NCBI GenBank assembly: GCA_037013495.1
Contig: CM072801.1
Location: 14,065,501-14,129,500, forward strand
Source of the DNA: Hippophae tibetana
Taxonomy: Eukaryota > Streptophyta > Magnoliopsida > Rosales > Elaeagnaceae
Direction of reading: 5' to 3'
DNA: 64,000 bases
Under the pieces are notes generated by a model. It saw only the letters and a list, made by a program, of their open reading frames with translations. It was not told the origin of the DNA and ran no database searches. A program made the translations under genes and the position numbers. Below, in pieces: positions 34,681-47,727 of this stretch; the stretch's first letter is position 1; each line of letters starts with the position of its first letter.

Positions 34681-37600
34681 TCAGGTTTCTTCTTCTGGCT
34701 CTTCCTCTTCTTGGAGAAGGTTTTCTCTGTTGTCATGTGCCCAGAAACCACGCACATCGATAAGCATGCTCGCAACCGTCCCACCTTGTTTGCAGCGTAG
34801 TAAGTCCGCCAAGGTAATCCGTAGTGGATCTGTCGGCTTTACCATATCCCAAATTTCGTCTCTTACATCCTCAATACACAACTCATAGTTTCCACCCTCA
34901 ATCCACTTATGGTGCACATCTCTGTTTCAAAATAAAATTAAAAAAAAAAAAAAAAAAACTTTCAGCTTACACAATTTTAAGACTTCGCAATTCATTATAT
35001 TTAAATTCGGGTTATTGATGTGTCTGATAATATGAGACTTGTAGAACTTGCTCATGCACTACAAGCAGGAAATAGACAGAAGTTTTCTGTAGGAAGATTG
35101 TATCAGGAAACATCCCAACTATTAGATGCTCCCCTTCTTTGCTTCCGTTTTTGTCTATCATTTAGTTTAGGGCAAAAGTTTTCTCTCATACTAAAAGTTT
35201 TGATATACTTTCAATTTACTACTTTAAGTTTTTTTCCTCTATAATTTGATACTTTATGTATTCAATTTTATATCAATTAGGTATTTTAGTTGATATTCAT
35301 GTAAAATTTGGAGAAAATAAGTGACTAGATAGTCATATGAGACCAACCCATCACCAAATTCAACAAAAAATTCCTAACCAAGTTCAATTGTTCAAAGTCC
35401 CATCAAGATTTAACACCAATATCAACTAAATATACGACAACATAAAGTACCAAATTGATGGAGATAAAACTTAAGACAGTAAATTGGAAATAATTTAAAC
35501 CTTACAGTAGAAAATAAAACATCTACCCTTTCCTTTTTAATCAAAAGAGACCGCTCACCTGAAGAGAGAGTGAATGTCAGCTGTTGTGAGGTAACCTTTT
35601 CCGTCCAGGTCAAGACATCGAAACAAATATGTCAATCCTTCGGGAGTGTCTTTATTCTCCAATGCAAGGACAAAGTCGAGAAAGCTTTCAAAATCCATCT
35701 CCCGAGCATTTCCTCCTCCAGTTTTCCCACGACGAACATGCTCATCAAACACTATAGAAAGAATGTCAGTTGCAAAGAATGAGTGGAGACAATAAACAGG
35801 TTTCCTACTTTCCTTGGATATTATAGAAAAAATAATCTCCAGGTGAGCTTACATACATCAAGAAAGGGGTCACATATAAAGCATATCAGGTATCAAAACT
35901 GTTGTGCAGACATGCCCAAAATATGATATGAGCTAAATGCCACCATGAAATCAAATAACTAGATGGACATCAACTGTATGATGGATAGCAGCAGTATAAT
36001 CAACTCTACAAAGTGCAAAATATCCACACCTCTTTCGATAAAAATGTCAGTTAGTGTTCCATCTGCATATTCCCGAAGCTCTTGCTTGCTCAATGTTCCA
36101 TTCATATCTTTATCAAGGGCAAGAAACATATCTGCCAAAGGAATGACAGTCTATTAGCAGACAAATCTAGCAAACAAACCAAAAGCTTCTTGACATTAAC
36201 AGCATTGGAATACATGAAAATATACAATAAAATTGTACAAGGAAATGTTTGCCTTTAGTCTGAGTACCTAGTAAAACCGATTGAAATAACACCTTAAAAT
36301 TTCCTAATGAAAATTTGATCTCAATTCATCCTTTTCTATCTCTAGCAAATAGCATCCACAAAGATCTTAGCAGATCACAACATAAAGGCAAAACATTGGA
36401 ACACGAAAGAATACAGGTAAGGAAGGTAATCAAGTTGCACTAGAAAAGTTGAAAGTTTGAAACTGCAACCAAAGGGGCAGGGAAAGGAACCAAGAAACAT
36501 CAGCTGAAATTTAAGATGCATAGAGTACCCACCACAGATGCGCTGGGCAGACGTTAAAGAAAACCAGTTTTCAGCTTGCTCGGTATCAGTAACTTCTTCC
36601 TCACTTTCCTATCATTCATAAAATTAGAGCACGTAATTTAATTATAATGATTCAAAAATATTGCTAATTAGTACAAGAATATACATGTAACTAAGGTAAT
36701 TAAGTCACAAAAGGAGATTATTTAACACAATAAATAAGTTATATACACAATTAGGACCAACCTGGTGGAGTTCCATCAGTTCTTGGAGACAGTTACTTAA
36801 TAAGACCTTCTTTATACAGGCTTTTCCTGTAAGAAAACTTAACCATCAAAGAAGGCAAAATGTAAACTAGCAACAAATAGGGAAAAATGTAATAGGCATA
36901 AAACTAGAATTTCTGCAAGCCCATCATTATGTTTTCGGATTTCTATATGCCACTTTTAATGTTAGGGAAATTGAATTTCAAAGATTGCTTTTCTTTTTCT
37001 AAAATTGGTGCTGTGAATAACCGTTGATACTTCAACTCCATTTACAGTGTCAGAGTTCCTAACATTTTTCCAAGGGTAAAGCAGGACTACCAATTTATAA
37101 TTGCAACTAACAGGTACGAGCTCAATGATGAGAGCTAATATATTGATAGTCACAGATAGCATAATAATGTGTAAAATCAACTCCAACAAGTATCTTTAAC
37201 TTAAGAGTGAAAGCAAACCTCGTCTATGAGGGTCACAGAAGAAGAAAAACTTGTGTGCAGCTATGCGGCAGTACATTTGAACAAAGGCTGAAGGCATATC
37301 CCTTAATTGAGCTAGATTAGGTATAAGGCCTCGTATATAGGCCTCCATTTCCTAAAAGGCAAACAAAAAATTATAGTTTCTATGGCTAAAACCAATAAAC
37401 ATAATAAAGAGCACAGATAGCAACGAAAGATCATTCAAAAGAGAACAACTTGATATCTTTTATAACTCAAGATAGCATAGAGAATACATGAGGTTGAAGA
37501 AAACCATCAGAGTCTTCATCTAGTTCACTCATGTCAATTCGAGCCTGCGTCAATGAAACCTGTACAGAATAGTACAGTAAGTAATAATCCAAGTTTTATT

Positions 37601-39879
37601 CAAGAAGTAGAATAGAAAAGGACTTTTGATGTATATATAAGTGTCCTACTCTATTTACAACGTGAATGAGGATACATGGAAAGTTTAGTTATTCAATAAC
37701 CATTGCAAGGAACCCACTGAGCCTTATTTAACTTGTAGTGAATATATTGGAACCAACCAAACTAGTTCAGTGAAAGTATACCCAATAGAAATTAGTGTAG
37801 AATTAAAATATTAAACTAGATGCAAATTCAATTCTAAAATGCTATCACATCCAGTCAGTATACTCCATTTAACAATTTCAAAAGACAACCACAATAATAA
37901 AGAACAATGTTCAATAAAGTATGAAACAAGCTCACCGTCCGCATCACATAAAGATAAAAGGGTAGAATAGCGATTCTTCCTTGCTCATCTTTCTCAAACT
38001 TCATGAAGTTAGATGGGCTGAAGAAACGCCGACATTTGGGGCCTATTTGCTCAGTACATACAGAAGCAATATGACAAAAATCTTCGTAATTCATCTACAA
38101 GATGAAGAGACCAATTGCTTATCAGCATCTTCATAAGATTCTTATACACGTATTTTGGCATGACAAGGATCTATAGATATTAAAAATAAAGAGTGAAAAT
38201 AATAAGTAGCTCTGGTGAGTCAATTGAAAATTAATATCAGGGTAAACTTAACTTTCTCGAGGATATATCTATTTCAACTATTGCTTGAGGCCTAATACAA
38301 ATTCTTGACAGCGAATACTACAATGTTTATGATAATGGTGAACAACCTTTACTTTTTAACAACTAAACCAATGAAGGCTCATTGCAGAAAATGGACTTTA
38401 TAAAGCTGTCCTACTGACCTTTTCTGCACCAGTTGCATCATCAATTACACAATTTTCCCTCAAGCATTGCCACATTGCATCAAGATCATCAGCATTTAAC
38501 AAAAGATCTGATTGCTTCTGCAGAATCAAAGAAAGAAATAAAAAAGACACTATTTACGATAAATTGGCAGATAAAACACACAACAATAGGGAGCCCGGAA
38601 AGAAATCCAATTAATTAATACCTTTAAGAATCGATATTTTGCCAATCTCTGGACCCTGTGACTGATAGATCCTTCTTCAGGTTTCTGAACAAAACGGAAA
38701 GGAAATTTTATGAATAAAGAGACAAGCTAGCACACAACAAGAGAGATGATCACAAAGCAAAATAACATTGTTTCTTCTTTTTTTCCCACAAAAAAGACCA
38801 AATCTCTTCATAATCAGTTTCCTCCGTTTCTTATGGTTTGCCTAGTGGTATGGTATGGCAGTAAGAGTCAAACTCTCCCGTTTCAAGTCACTGATTCAAA
38901 ACACACTAAGTACTGTTTGATTACTTTGATCTAAAAACAGAGTCTCCTCCGTTTTTTTCATAATCTTTGGAATACAAGTTTAATTCAAAGTTATTACCTT
39001 CTTGTAGAAACTTGGAATTGTGCCAGCTTCAGCACTCTTTTTCTGCTTCTCTTTAAAAATGTCGAGCAAGATTCTCTTTGTTTCAAGCTCTAAGGAGAGG
39101 GAAAAAAATAGCCGAAAGAAACGACATTAAATTAAATTGTATATAAGAGCAGCAAAACAAATTAGACATGAAGAAACACAGATGTGGTTCGAATTAACAT
39201 AAAAAAGAGGAACTCATTTCACAGGACCTTGACATTTCCAAGGAACAAAACCAGCATTAGAGAAGAAACAAACATACCAAATAACAAAATGGTAATAATA
39301 AACCACGTATCCACTACGCACTGATATTTATGACATAAGAATCAATCAAAAGCACATTACTGCAGCAATTTCTACTTTGAAATTCAAAAAATAAAATCAA
39401 ATGAATTGAGCTCGCACAAATAAACTGGGTTATTCCGGGAAGATGAGCTTGTAACATCAACACCACCAGCGTTTTATTATGGCTAAAGTACAACTTTAAT
39501 TTAAAAGCCCTATCTGGACTGAAAGTTTCCGCTTTCTCCAACATAACTCGAAATTTACAAAATAAAAAAAATCCTCATTTTGATCGTAACTTTTGAAAAG
39601 GATCAGCATCCGTATGACAAAATGCACATTTTGATCCCACTTGGTTTCAAGAACCCAAAACACGAAATCACATCAAACGAATGAACAAACACGAAATGGG
39701 TGTATTCATATATGTGTGAGAGAGAGAGAGAACCGACCCATTAAAGCTTCGGATCCGAGTCCGGTACCAGATCCGATGTAACGGCGGAGGTTTCGGGCCC
39801 ACGGCATTGAAGTAGCCGGGGGGATCTTCCTCTGCGAAACAGCCTCGTGGGCTTCGCCATCGCTGGAGCCGCTGTACAT
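34681..39879 (-). CDS. TON2: TON2/FASS, PP2A regulatory subunit B''
   Basis: Twelve minus-strand exons: 39879-39738, 39089-38998, 38684-38622, 38517-38419, 38094-37936, 37559-37488, 37351-37219, 36826-36762, 36608-36533, 36131-36030, 35751-35559, 34921-34681. Phases close to 478 aa, against about 480 for Arabidopsis TON2. The start MYSGSSDGEAHE and the end NLLQEEEEPEEET match the family. A further in-frame ATG lies five codons upstream, but family alignment favours MYSGS. Three EF-hand-like loops are visible: DEDSDGFLQPHE (199-210), DKDMNGTLSKQE (307-318) and DLDGKGYLTTAD (382-393). TON2 is the regulatory subunit of the TTP (TON1-TRM-PP2A) complex that organises cortical microtubules and the preprophase band before plant cell division. 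Acidic C-terminus. The gene is convergent with kelch and divergent from OBGC. Confidence 0.96.
35209..35490. mobile_element. Foldback MITE in TON2 intron 11
   Basis: Ends form an inverted repeat: left CAATTTACTACTTTAAGTTT near 35212, complement of the right CCAATTTACTGTCTTAAGTT. The interior has ATCAATTTGGTAC / ATAATTTGATAC blocks on both arms. A relative lies at about 54640-54945. Target duplication not resolved. It sits between exons 12 and 11 and does not touch the splice sites. Confidence 0.65.
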
Positions 39880-41680
39880 GACCAAATCACACAACTACCT
39901 TAGTATATCTAACTCGCCTCCAACTCACTCAAGGCTCGATTAGATGTAGAGACCTGGCCTCGTTAGTCAGATAAACAAAAACAAACAACTGAATAACAGC
40001 ATTCGCATACTGACTCAAAAAACCCCCGACACCGCTGCCCTGAGCAAAGACTTTGTTTAAAAGGAAATCAACCCGATAAAAACTTTACCTAAAATACTAA
40101 CAACGAACCAAAAACAATAAAATAAAAAGTACTCTCGTTGGCAAGAGATGAATATTCAAATAAGTAAGTATTGAACTAATTACACCCTTAGGGAAAAAAA
40201 ATACAACTTTAGCAAATATTAAAAGTTTGTTTATTTATAAAGAAATAAAATGAGATGAAAAATAAGAAAAAAAGATGATAAATGTTGACGGTAGTTTTTA
40301 AGATAATCTGATATGTTTTTATATCGAAATGAATAAAAATAAATGAGATAATATATCAAATAATAAATATTTTCATAATAATTAAGTTTTTCTTCAAAAT
40401 TAGATTATTTTCATATATTTTGATAAATGAAAAGCTATTAATGTATTAATTTGATAATATAGATCAAAATGTATATATTTTATTTAATAAGAATACTACT
40501 AAAATATTAAACTCAATAAAGAAGGCTAAAAAGTATTCTCTTGTATATCATATGATATATTTGTTTACCAATTTTGATTTCTCATTTGAAACTTTGTTAT
40601 ATCCAAAAATTTAGATTTTTGTTGTAATATTTGTTTGTATGTTTGAATGAAATTTTTTTTTTATCAAAAATAAATAAATTTTACCTAAAATAATAACATT
40701 CAACATATTAAATTAGAAGAAATTTAATATTTAATGAATATATAATTATAATTAAACAACATTTAATATAAAATAATAGAATGATCTTTTTTAAGAATAA
40801 AAATATATGAAATAGACATAAAAAATATTATTTTGTATTATAAGTTTGAATGTTTTTTTTTGTTGTTTTTCCTTTTATTAGGATACATAAATTTTTAGGA
40901 TCTAACTTCTATTTAACACATTTACTTGAACTTTTTCTCTTAATAAAATGATACTCAAATTTTAAATTTGACAACACATAATTCAAAGAGTGTTAATCGT
41001 TTTATAGGTGATTTTTTTGGGCTATTTTCACACCTAATGATTCATCATCGACATTGTTTTCACTTCATAGAACGAATATAATATTATATAAGAACAAATT
41101 AATCACTTTTTGGAGTTAGAAATTTTTATCTATGACTTGTGTATTATCACGTTTTGTTGATGTCGTTTTTCATCAACATCAAAGAGGGTGTACTTTTTCC
41201 TCACTGTAGTCTAGTGAACAGAGAACAATCATTAGGATCTCGAGTCATCATAAGGTGTGATGATTGTTGACTCTTCGTGTGTTATTCTTTTATTTTTGTA
41301 CTTTATTCTTACCCGTGATTGCATGACTAGTCGCTTTGTTTAGGTTATTAAATTATAAATTAATAAAAATTGAAAATAATTTATTCAACACCCTACCCTC
41401 TAAGTTAATTAGATTCGTATTTTATAAACTTTCAATGAGGATAGATTCATATGAAGTAATAGTGTAAATGATATTTTCTCTATCGACAGTGTTTATTGGT
41501 TGGTTGAGAAATATAAAAGATTAATTTATAAGAATGATTTAGGGGCTATATATACTAATGCAAGTAGTCAGACATGATGTAAAGATATTTAGAATATAAA
41601 TACTTTGAACAAGGTAAAATTATTCATTTGAAAGACATATTATGAAGTTTTCACAACAAAGGTCAATCTATGTAGAACAA
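39880..41680. other. Divergent intergenic region of TON2 and OBGC
   Basis: The first 150 bp is GC-richer and should hold the TON2 leader and promoter (read on the minus strand). Beyond about 40150 it is very AT-rich. Near 41290-41440, TGATTGCATGACTAG and ACCCTACCCTCTAAGTT resemble the LTR-like end seen near 28660-28740, so another decayed LTR piece is possible. No gene seen. Confidence 0.45.
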
Positions 41681-41689
41681 AAGTAGTCT

Positions 41690-42005
41690 AGTTTCCTTGG
41701 ATTTTATGGCATAATCGAAACAATGAAGTCTATGAAAAGAGTGGAAAATATGGTGAAAGCACTTTTATTTAGACTCATATGTTGATAGATGAGTTTTTTG
41801 AAGTCCAAGCTATATACAAAAATAAAACTTTTTGTGATAGTCTTAGGATTGTCACATGCTTGAATAAGAATTAGGAAAAACGTAAGGAAGATTATATCAA
41901 AATTAACATTGATGTTACTATTAGAGTTGATAAAGTTAAAATTGAATTAGATTTTGTAACTAGAGATATTTTTATAAAATTATTATGGGCTATTGCATAA
42001 CCTTT
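41690..42005 (+). pseudogene. LINE-type RNase H-like remnant
   Basis: One conceptual frame reads ...WILWHNRNNEVYEKSG... and later ...YIKINIDVTI... and ...VTRDIFIKLLWAIA. This pattern (W-x-x-RNN-x-V, then KIN-D, then RD----LLWAIA) is that of plant LINE-derived RNase H domains (RVT_3 type). The frame has internal stop codons and the expected reverse transcriptase is absent, so it is a decayed fragment. It is recognised by motif pattern only. Confidence 0.45.
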
Positions 42006-42484
42006 TAGCGGGTTGTTATCTTCACTAGGTGGAGAACGACAAGTTTTTGTGTTTTTGTACTTGTGTATAAGTTTGTCATTAATTTTGGTTATTTTAATGT
42101 TGTTTTTTAATTCAATTGTGTAAATTTAATTAGTTTACTTAATAAATTTGGGTGTTGTTTTGATTTTGATGGTATATTGATTGAGAAAATATTGAGATTA
42201 AAGTAGGACATGAAGTTTGTGTTTCCTAAGAAAATGAACTCAATGCTCATAATGTAGTGATGCTGGTGGAGCTGTGTTTTGAAACGTTTGTTTTTTTTGT
42301 TTTTTTATTTTGGAGGTTGTAAGATTTGATGTAACTGCTTTGTAATATTTTCCTTAAAATTTTAATGTTATATAGTTATAAAAAAAAATGAAATTCAAGT
42401 CTTTATTTAAAAGAAAAAACATTTTATCGTTAAAGGCCCGTTATGCCATTACTATATTCAACAAATCAAACAGAAACCGCTTCA
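42006..42484 (+). promoter_or_regulatory. OBGC: Promoter and leader region of OBGC
   Basis: AT-rich DNA up to about 42430. An in-frame upstream ATG at 42443 would add 14 residues, but the second ATG at 42485 (TCAATGGCG) has the better plant start context and yields a typical plastid transit peptide start. No clear core promoter could be assigned. Confidence 0.4.
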
Positions 42485-45400
42485 ATGGCGTCTTCCATAT
42501 CCATAAGCTTCAGTCCTTTCGCTCTTGCTCGTCCTAGAGTTAGAACCCCTCGCAGAGATTCACCAAAGAAGCAGCAGAAACTTCCACGCATTCGAAACGC
42601 TAAACCTAATCCACCACCTAAGACTCGAACTGGTAATGCCAAGGAGTTGCAATCAATTGGAGTTGAAGCCACCACATACACTCGCTTGCCACCTAAAGAA
42701 GACTTTTCTCTTCCTTCCTTCGACCAGTTTGCGTTCGAAGTAAAGCTCTCGGATTCTAGTTTAGCATCGGAGGTTGAAAATGAAATTGATCGAGTGAAAC
42801 CTGAAGATGAGAAGGAAGAGAATGAAATGGATGGGAATTTGGGTTTACATTATGGTAAGTTTGAGATATTTGAAGGGAATTATGATTCTGAAGTGGAGGA
42901 GGATGATTATAGCGATGTTGAAGATGATGAAGTAGAAGTTGTAGGTTTTAAGGATGGGGATAAATATGTAGAACTGTTACGGTATAAAGAAGGAGAAGAA
43001 GAGTATGGTGAATTGGAGGGAGAAGATGTGAAAGAAAAGGGTGTGCCAGCGGTAATGCGTTGTTTTGACCGTGCAAAGATATATGCGAAGGCAGGGGATG
43101 GAGGTAATGGAGTTGTGGCTTTTAGGAGAGAAAAGTATGTTCCACTGGGAGGGCCTTCGGGTGGGGATGGAGGGCGAGGTGGGAATATTTATGTTGAGGT
43201 TGATGGGTCGATGAATTCACTGTTGCCTTTTCGAAATAGCATGCATTTTCGGGCCGGGAGAGGGAGTCATGGTCAGGGGAAAATGCAGAATGGAGCTAAG
43301 GGAGAGGATGTGGTGGTGAAGGTGGCCCCAGGTACGGTTATTAGAGAGGCTGGTAAGGATGAGGTGCTCTTGGAGTTATTGCATCCGGGACAACGGGCTC
43401 TGGTGTTGCCTGGTGGGAGAGGTGGGAGAGGAAATACTTCGTTTAAATCTGGGGCCAATAAGGTGCCAAGAATTGCTGAAAATGGTGAAGAGGGTCCTGA
43501 AATGTAAGCTCTTTCTTATTCTTTTTGGATCTTTTCTCTTCCAAAGTACTTATTGAGTTGAATTAGTCTATCATTATCATTAGCTCGTTTTGTCCAAAAT
43601 TTATGACCCATGACCTTGGGGAATTTTGTTATCATGATTGAGTTATGGAAATTTATGTTTTTATCATAATTTGTCACTATGCTTAATACAGGATATATGT
43701 GTGAATGTGACCATGAGTGTGAATGCGATGGCATTGTAATGGCAGTTATCTCTTGCTCACTTCATGGAACTTGAAAGAAACCTAGTTACACTGGTTTTTC
43801 ATTTGTCATAGTTTGTTGATGCCTTGGAATTATTGTTTTTCTTCTATACCTATTCCCAAACTAGAGAGTGTTGATACTTGGTATATAATATCTTGTTTCA
43901 TGGAAACTGTCTTTATACAACAATTTAATTACACGTTAAAATATCTGTTATATGTTATTGATCAGGTGGTTGGAGTTGGAGCTAAAGCTGGTTGCAGATG
44001 TTGGAATTGTGGGTGCTCCAAATGCGGGGAAAAGCACACTGCTGAGTGTGATAAGTGCTGCAAAGCCAGAGATAGCAAATTATCCCTTTACAACCTTACT
44101 TCCTAATCTGGGAGTAGTTTCTTTTGATTACGATTCTACGATGGTGGTAGCAGATCTTCCAGGTTTACTTGAGGGAGCACATAGGGGGTTTGGTTTAGGC
44201 CATGAGTTCCTACGCCACACTGAAAGATGCTCTGCACTGGTATGAAAATCCCCACGAATTTCCACTCACTTTATTTTAAAATCAATGTTAGTGTTATCAC
44301 TGTATTTCGTTCTTATGTTACTTTTTAATCTCTCATTATTACACTTGCCACTAGAAATACTCACTTATAGTCTGCTTTCTCCAAATAGCAAATAGGAGAA
44401 GAGAAGAGAAGAGATTTAAAAAATAAAAAATAAAATAAAAATTCCAGAAGCTATTCTGGACTTCCCCTTTTATTGTTTCAGAACAAATTGTATCACTTCT
44501 TGGAATGCTTTTCCGATTGCTAGGACAGTTGAAAATTGTGATACTATGGATAAGTGTCCCAACAAGAGAGTGGGAAAATAACAAACATCATAAATGGTTT
44601 TAGAACGTTTTAAACCTTCCCCATCCACTCCATGTATCTTGTTCTGTAAAGCAGAAAATCAGTAAATACTACTCCAACTATTTGAAAAATATAATTTTTT
44701 CCAAGAGCATAAAATCTGATAGTAATTTTCGTAGTATCTGTGAGAGTTCACCATGGATTGATATTACTTTTATAATTTGGAATTACAGGTTCACATCATT
44801 GATGGTTCATCACAGCAGCCAGAATTTGAGTTTGATGCAGTTCGTCTGGAACTGGAACTGTTTAGTCCTGAACTGGCTGAAAAGCCTTACGTTGTTGCTT
44901 TTAACAAAATGGATCTTCCAGAGGCACGCGAAAACTGGCCATCATTTAAGGAAAGGCTACGAGCTCTCGGGGTTGAACCATTTTGCATGAGTGCAGTAAA
45001 AGTAGAGGGTACCAATGAAGTGATTAGTGCTGCTCACAAGCTTCTACTGGAAAGCAAATCATCCAAGGAGGAGTTTAAAGGTCAAACTTACATTTTACTT
45101 TTTAGCATAAGTTTGATGTGGTATTTTTGTGATTTATTTCTAATAATAATAAAATGGGACCATGTATGGTTAATAAATTTTTTGACAAGTGTTATTTTGC
45201 TTTTGAAGATCCTATCAATTTGAACTATGTTGCTGAAGAGGTGCGTAAGCAGCGAACAGCCTCTATCAATGAGTTTGAGATCACTCATGACAGTGATACT
45301 AGAACTTGGCATGTTGTGGGATCTGGATTGCTACGTTTCGTTCAGATGACAAACTGGAGGTAGGCTCACTACTCTTTATTATTATTGCAATATTAACTGC

Positions 45401-47127
45401 TACATCATGCCATCTTTTCTCCCTTGCTGGCAATGTTCTTATTGCCGATTCTGACCTGCTCGGTTATCAAATTAGTATAGTTTGTTGCAAATTGCGACTA
45501 CTAAAGGTAAATTCCTTTTGAAAAAGAACACCTCATGATTTGGGATGTATTTCCTATTGAACTGCACCACTACTAGAGCCTCTGGTAACTTTGGTTACTT
45601 GCTGCTTTAAAGATGGGAGATTCAGAGTTTCTGACCAGGATGGAAGATATATACTTTATTTATCACAATTTAATATTTTGACCTTGTATAGTACATCAGG
45701 AAAGGAAAGAGACATTCTGGACCTTCCGGAAAAGAGTCCCAATAGGCTTTTGTTCTTTTATGGGACTTGAATGTTTTGAACATATAGTCAATGATGGAAT
45801 TCTTTCACCATCTTTCTGTTTTTAATTTATAATTAAGTGGTTGGGAGTTAATGTGATGAAGTTGGAGAGAACCTATGACTACCCAGAAAAACAGAATAAT
45901 GTGATTTTTTGTATGAAATATCAACGATACATTAATTTATGAATTTATTACGAGATGCATATTTGAACTTAATAGTTCTGTGAGAACTTATTTATTTCCT
46001 CTTGGATTCCATTTCTGGTGTCTTCCTTTTGACTGAGAGGAGCCATTTTAACAGTCATGTGTGCTTGTGGAAATACATAACATATGGCAGTTATTTTTTG
46101 CCCTTCTGCTTATAAGAACTCATGCTTTACTGAAAGCAACCATGCTTGAGCTTGTTTTGCAAGTTTTCAGCTAATGGCTTCAATGCAACTTTAAGTAGCT
46201 GCTTCTTTTGATAAGACTCAAAGTAGCTTTCTTTTCATTTACATGGCTTCCATTTTTGTAGCACCACTGATCACATTCAGATGCATCAGTGCTGTAAGTT
46301 CTATGATGCACATCAAGGCTCTTTGCAATTTGCATGTATCTTTTTGGTCTAACAATTTGCATGTATCTTGAGATATGAAAATTTTGTACGTACATTATTC
46401 TATAACTGATAACAATGCTTCTTTGTTATGCTGAATTATTGCTCTTCATAATTGCACCATCATTTTAATGTCTCCCTTGCACATATCGAAAAATTAATAT
46501 TGAATGTTCAACAGATATTTGGATTCTGAAAGAAGATTCCAACATGTTGTAGAAGCTTGCGGTGTGAACAAGTCTCTCATCAAATTTGGTGTCAAGGAAG
46601 GTGATACAGTGATTGTGGGAGGGGTATGTTACTACTCTTTTATCTTGTTAAATAAGAGCTTTTCTACCTTATTGTCCCACACTTTCATGCAAAATGATGA
46701 GATTGACACTTCCCCCACACCCTACGATAAAGGGAAAGAAAAATAAATAGACATCTTTTTTTATTTTCTTTCATGTTAGAAATGTTCTTACCTATTGAAA
46801 TTTGAGAAAAATAAAAATACATTTTATTTATTTTCGTAGAACATTACAGCCAATCAGCCATTGCATATGAAGCCATATGCTTTGAATAAGATTTTACTGA
46901 CAACTTTGACGGTTCTTTTGAAGTGTCACCTTTATCTTGATGCCTATATTATACGTCACTCTTTCTTGTTTTTATCCCAGCTGTACCTAATCTAAATCTC
47001 TGTTCTCCAATCATCCCTTTTCGAATTCCTCCAGATGGAGATGGTATGGCATGATTCTGCCGACGGTCCAAGCTCATCAAGGATGAAAAGATCAACAAAT
47101 TCAATAAAATGGGCTGAGTGGAAGTGA
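42485..47127 (+). CDS. OBGC: Chloroplast Obg-type GTPase OBGC/CPSAR1
   Basis: Six exons: 42485-43503, 43966-44239, 44789-45080, 45209-45359, 46515-46623, 47035-47127. Phases close to 645 aa. The N-terminus [17 protein letters not shown], rich in Ser, Pro and Arg, looks like a plastid transit peptide. Residues about 96-175 are Asp/Glu-rich. The glycine-rich Obg fold starts at about 194 ([16 protein letters not shown]). The G domain follows: P-loop GAPNAGKS (356-363), G2 YPFTT (379-383), DLPG (403-406), NKMD (470-473) and SA (499-500). The C-terminal region from about 540 fits the OCT/C-terminal domain of plant Obg proteins, ending SIKWAEWK. The family hydrolyses GTP slowly and helps assemble the large ribosomal subunit. 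The chloroplast form is needed for plastid and embryo development in Arabidopsis. The upstream in-frame ATG at 42443 gives a possible longer form. Confidence 0.95.
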
Positions 47128-47202
47128 CCATCAATTTTTTCTGAATTGATTGACTGTAGAAGTTAAGGTAATAGAAATATCATCAAGTTGTTAACTTTTA
47201 GG

Positions 47203-47575
47203 TCATGTTTGGTCCATAAAATAGAAACGTAATTGGGATGTGAATGATAATAGGAATTGAATTCATTGAAAACAATAATACTATTACTATATTCGTTTGA
47301 ATTGTGGAATCAAAATAATGATAAATATTAAAGTAAAATTTATTAAATTATAAATGAAATAAAATTATAAAATAAAAGTTCTTGATTTTTAAATAAGAGA
47401 AAATTAAAACAATAATAATAAATGATTATACAAATGTGTGAGAAAAATAGAGCATTTTAATATATTCCTAAGGGGTGTGGAATGAATGAGTATTCCTATT
47501 ACTAACACATAAGTACCCTGAAACATTCCCATTACCATTCATATTATTGTTAACTAAACATGAAAGTGCTAAAAA
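47203..47575. mobile_element. MITE-like foldback element just after OBGC
   Basis: Inverted ends: left GGTCATGTTTGGTCCATAA (47203), complement of the right end TTCATGTTTAGTTAAC. Inner blocks such as GAATG(A/G)TAATAGGAAT occur on both arms. The GTTTGGT-type ends and foldback shape are typical of common plant MITEs. No clear target duplication; superfamily not assigned. It lies about 75 bp past the OBGC stop, so it may fall within the 3' untranslated region. Confidence 0.5.
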
Positions 47576-47727
47576 AATTCTATGAACATGTTGTAGTTAG
47601 TGGTATTAGTTGGCACTCGAGGTGATTTATAATTTATGGTTATGAACAATTAAAAATGGATTTATGATGATTTGATATTTTTTTTGAGATGATTATACAA
47701 GAACCATTCTAAGAACGCATTAAAAGG

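Noticed and set aside
43813-44106. Cysteine-rich frame overlapping OBGC exon 2
   Set aside because: It is a shifted frame of the G-domain exon (P-loop region). The true frame gives GAPNAGKS.
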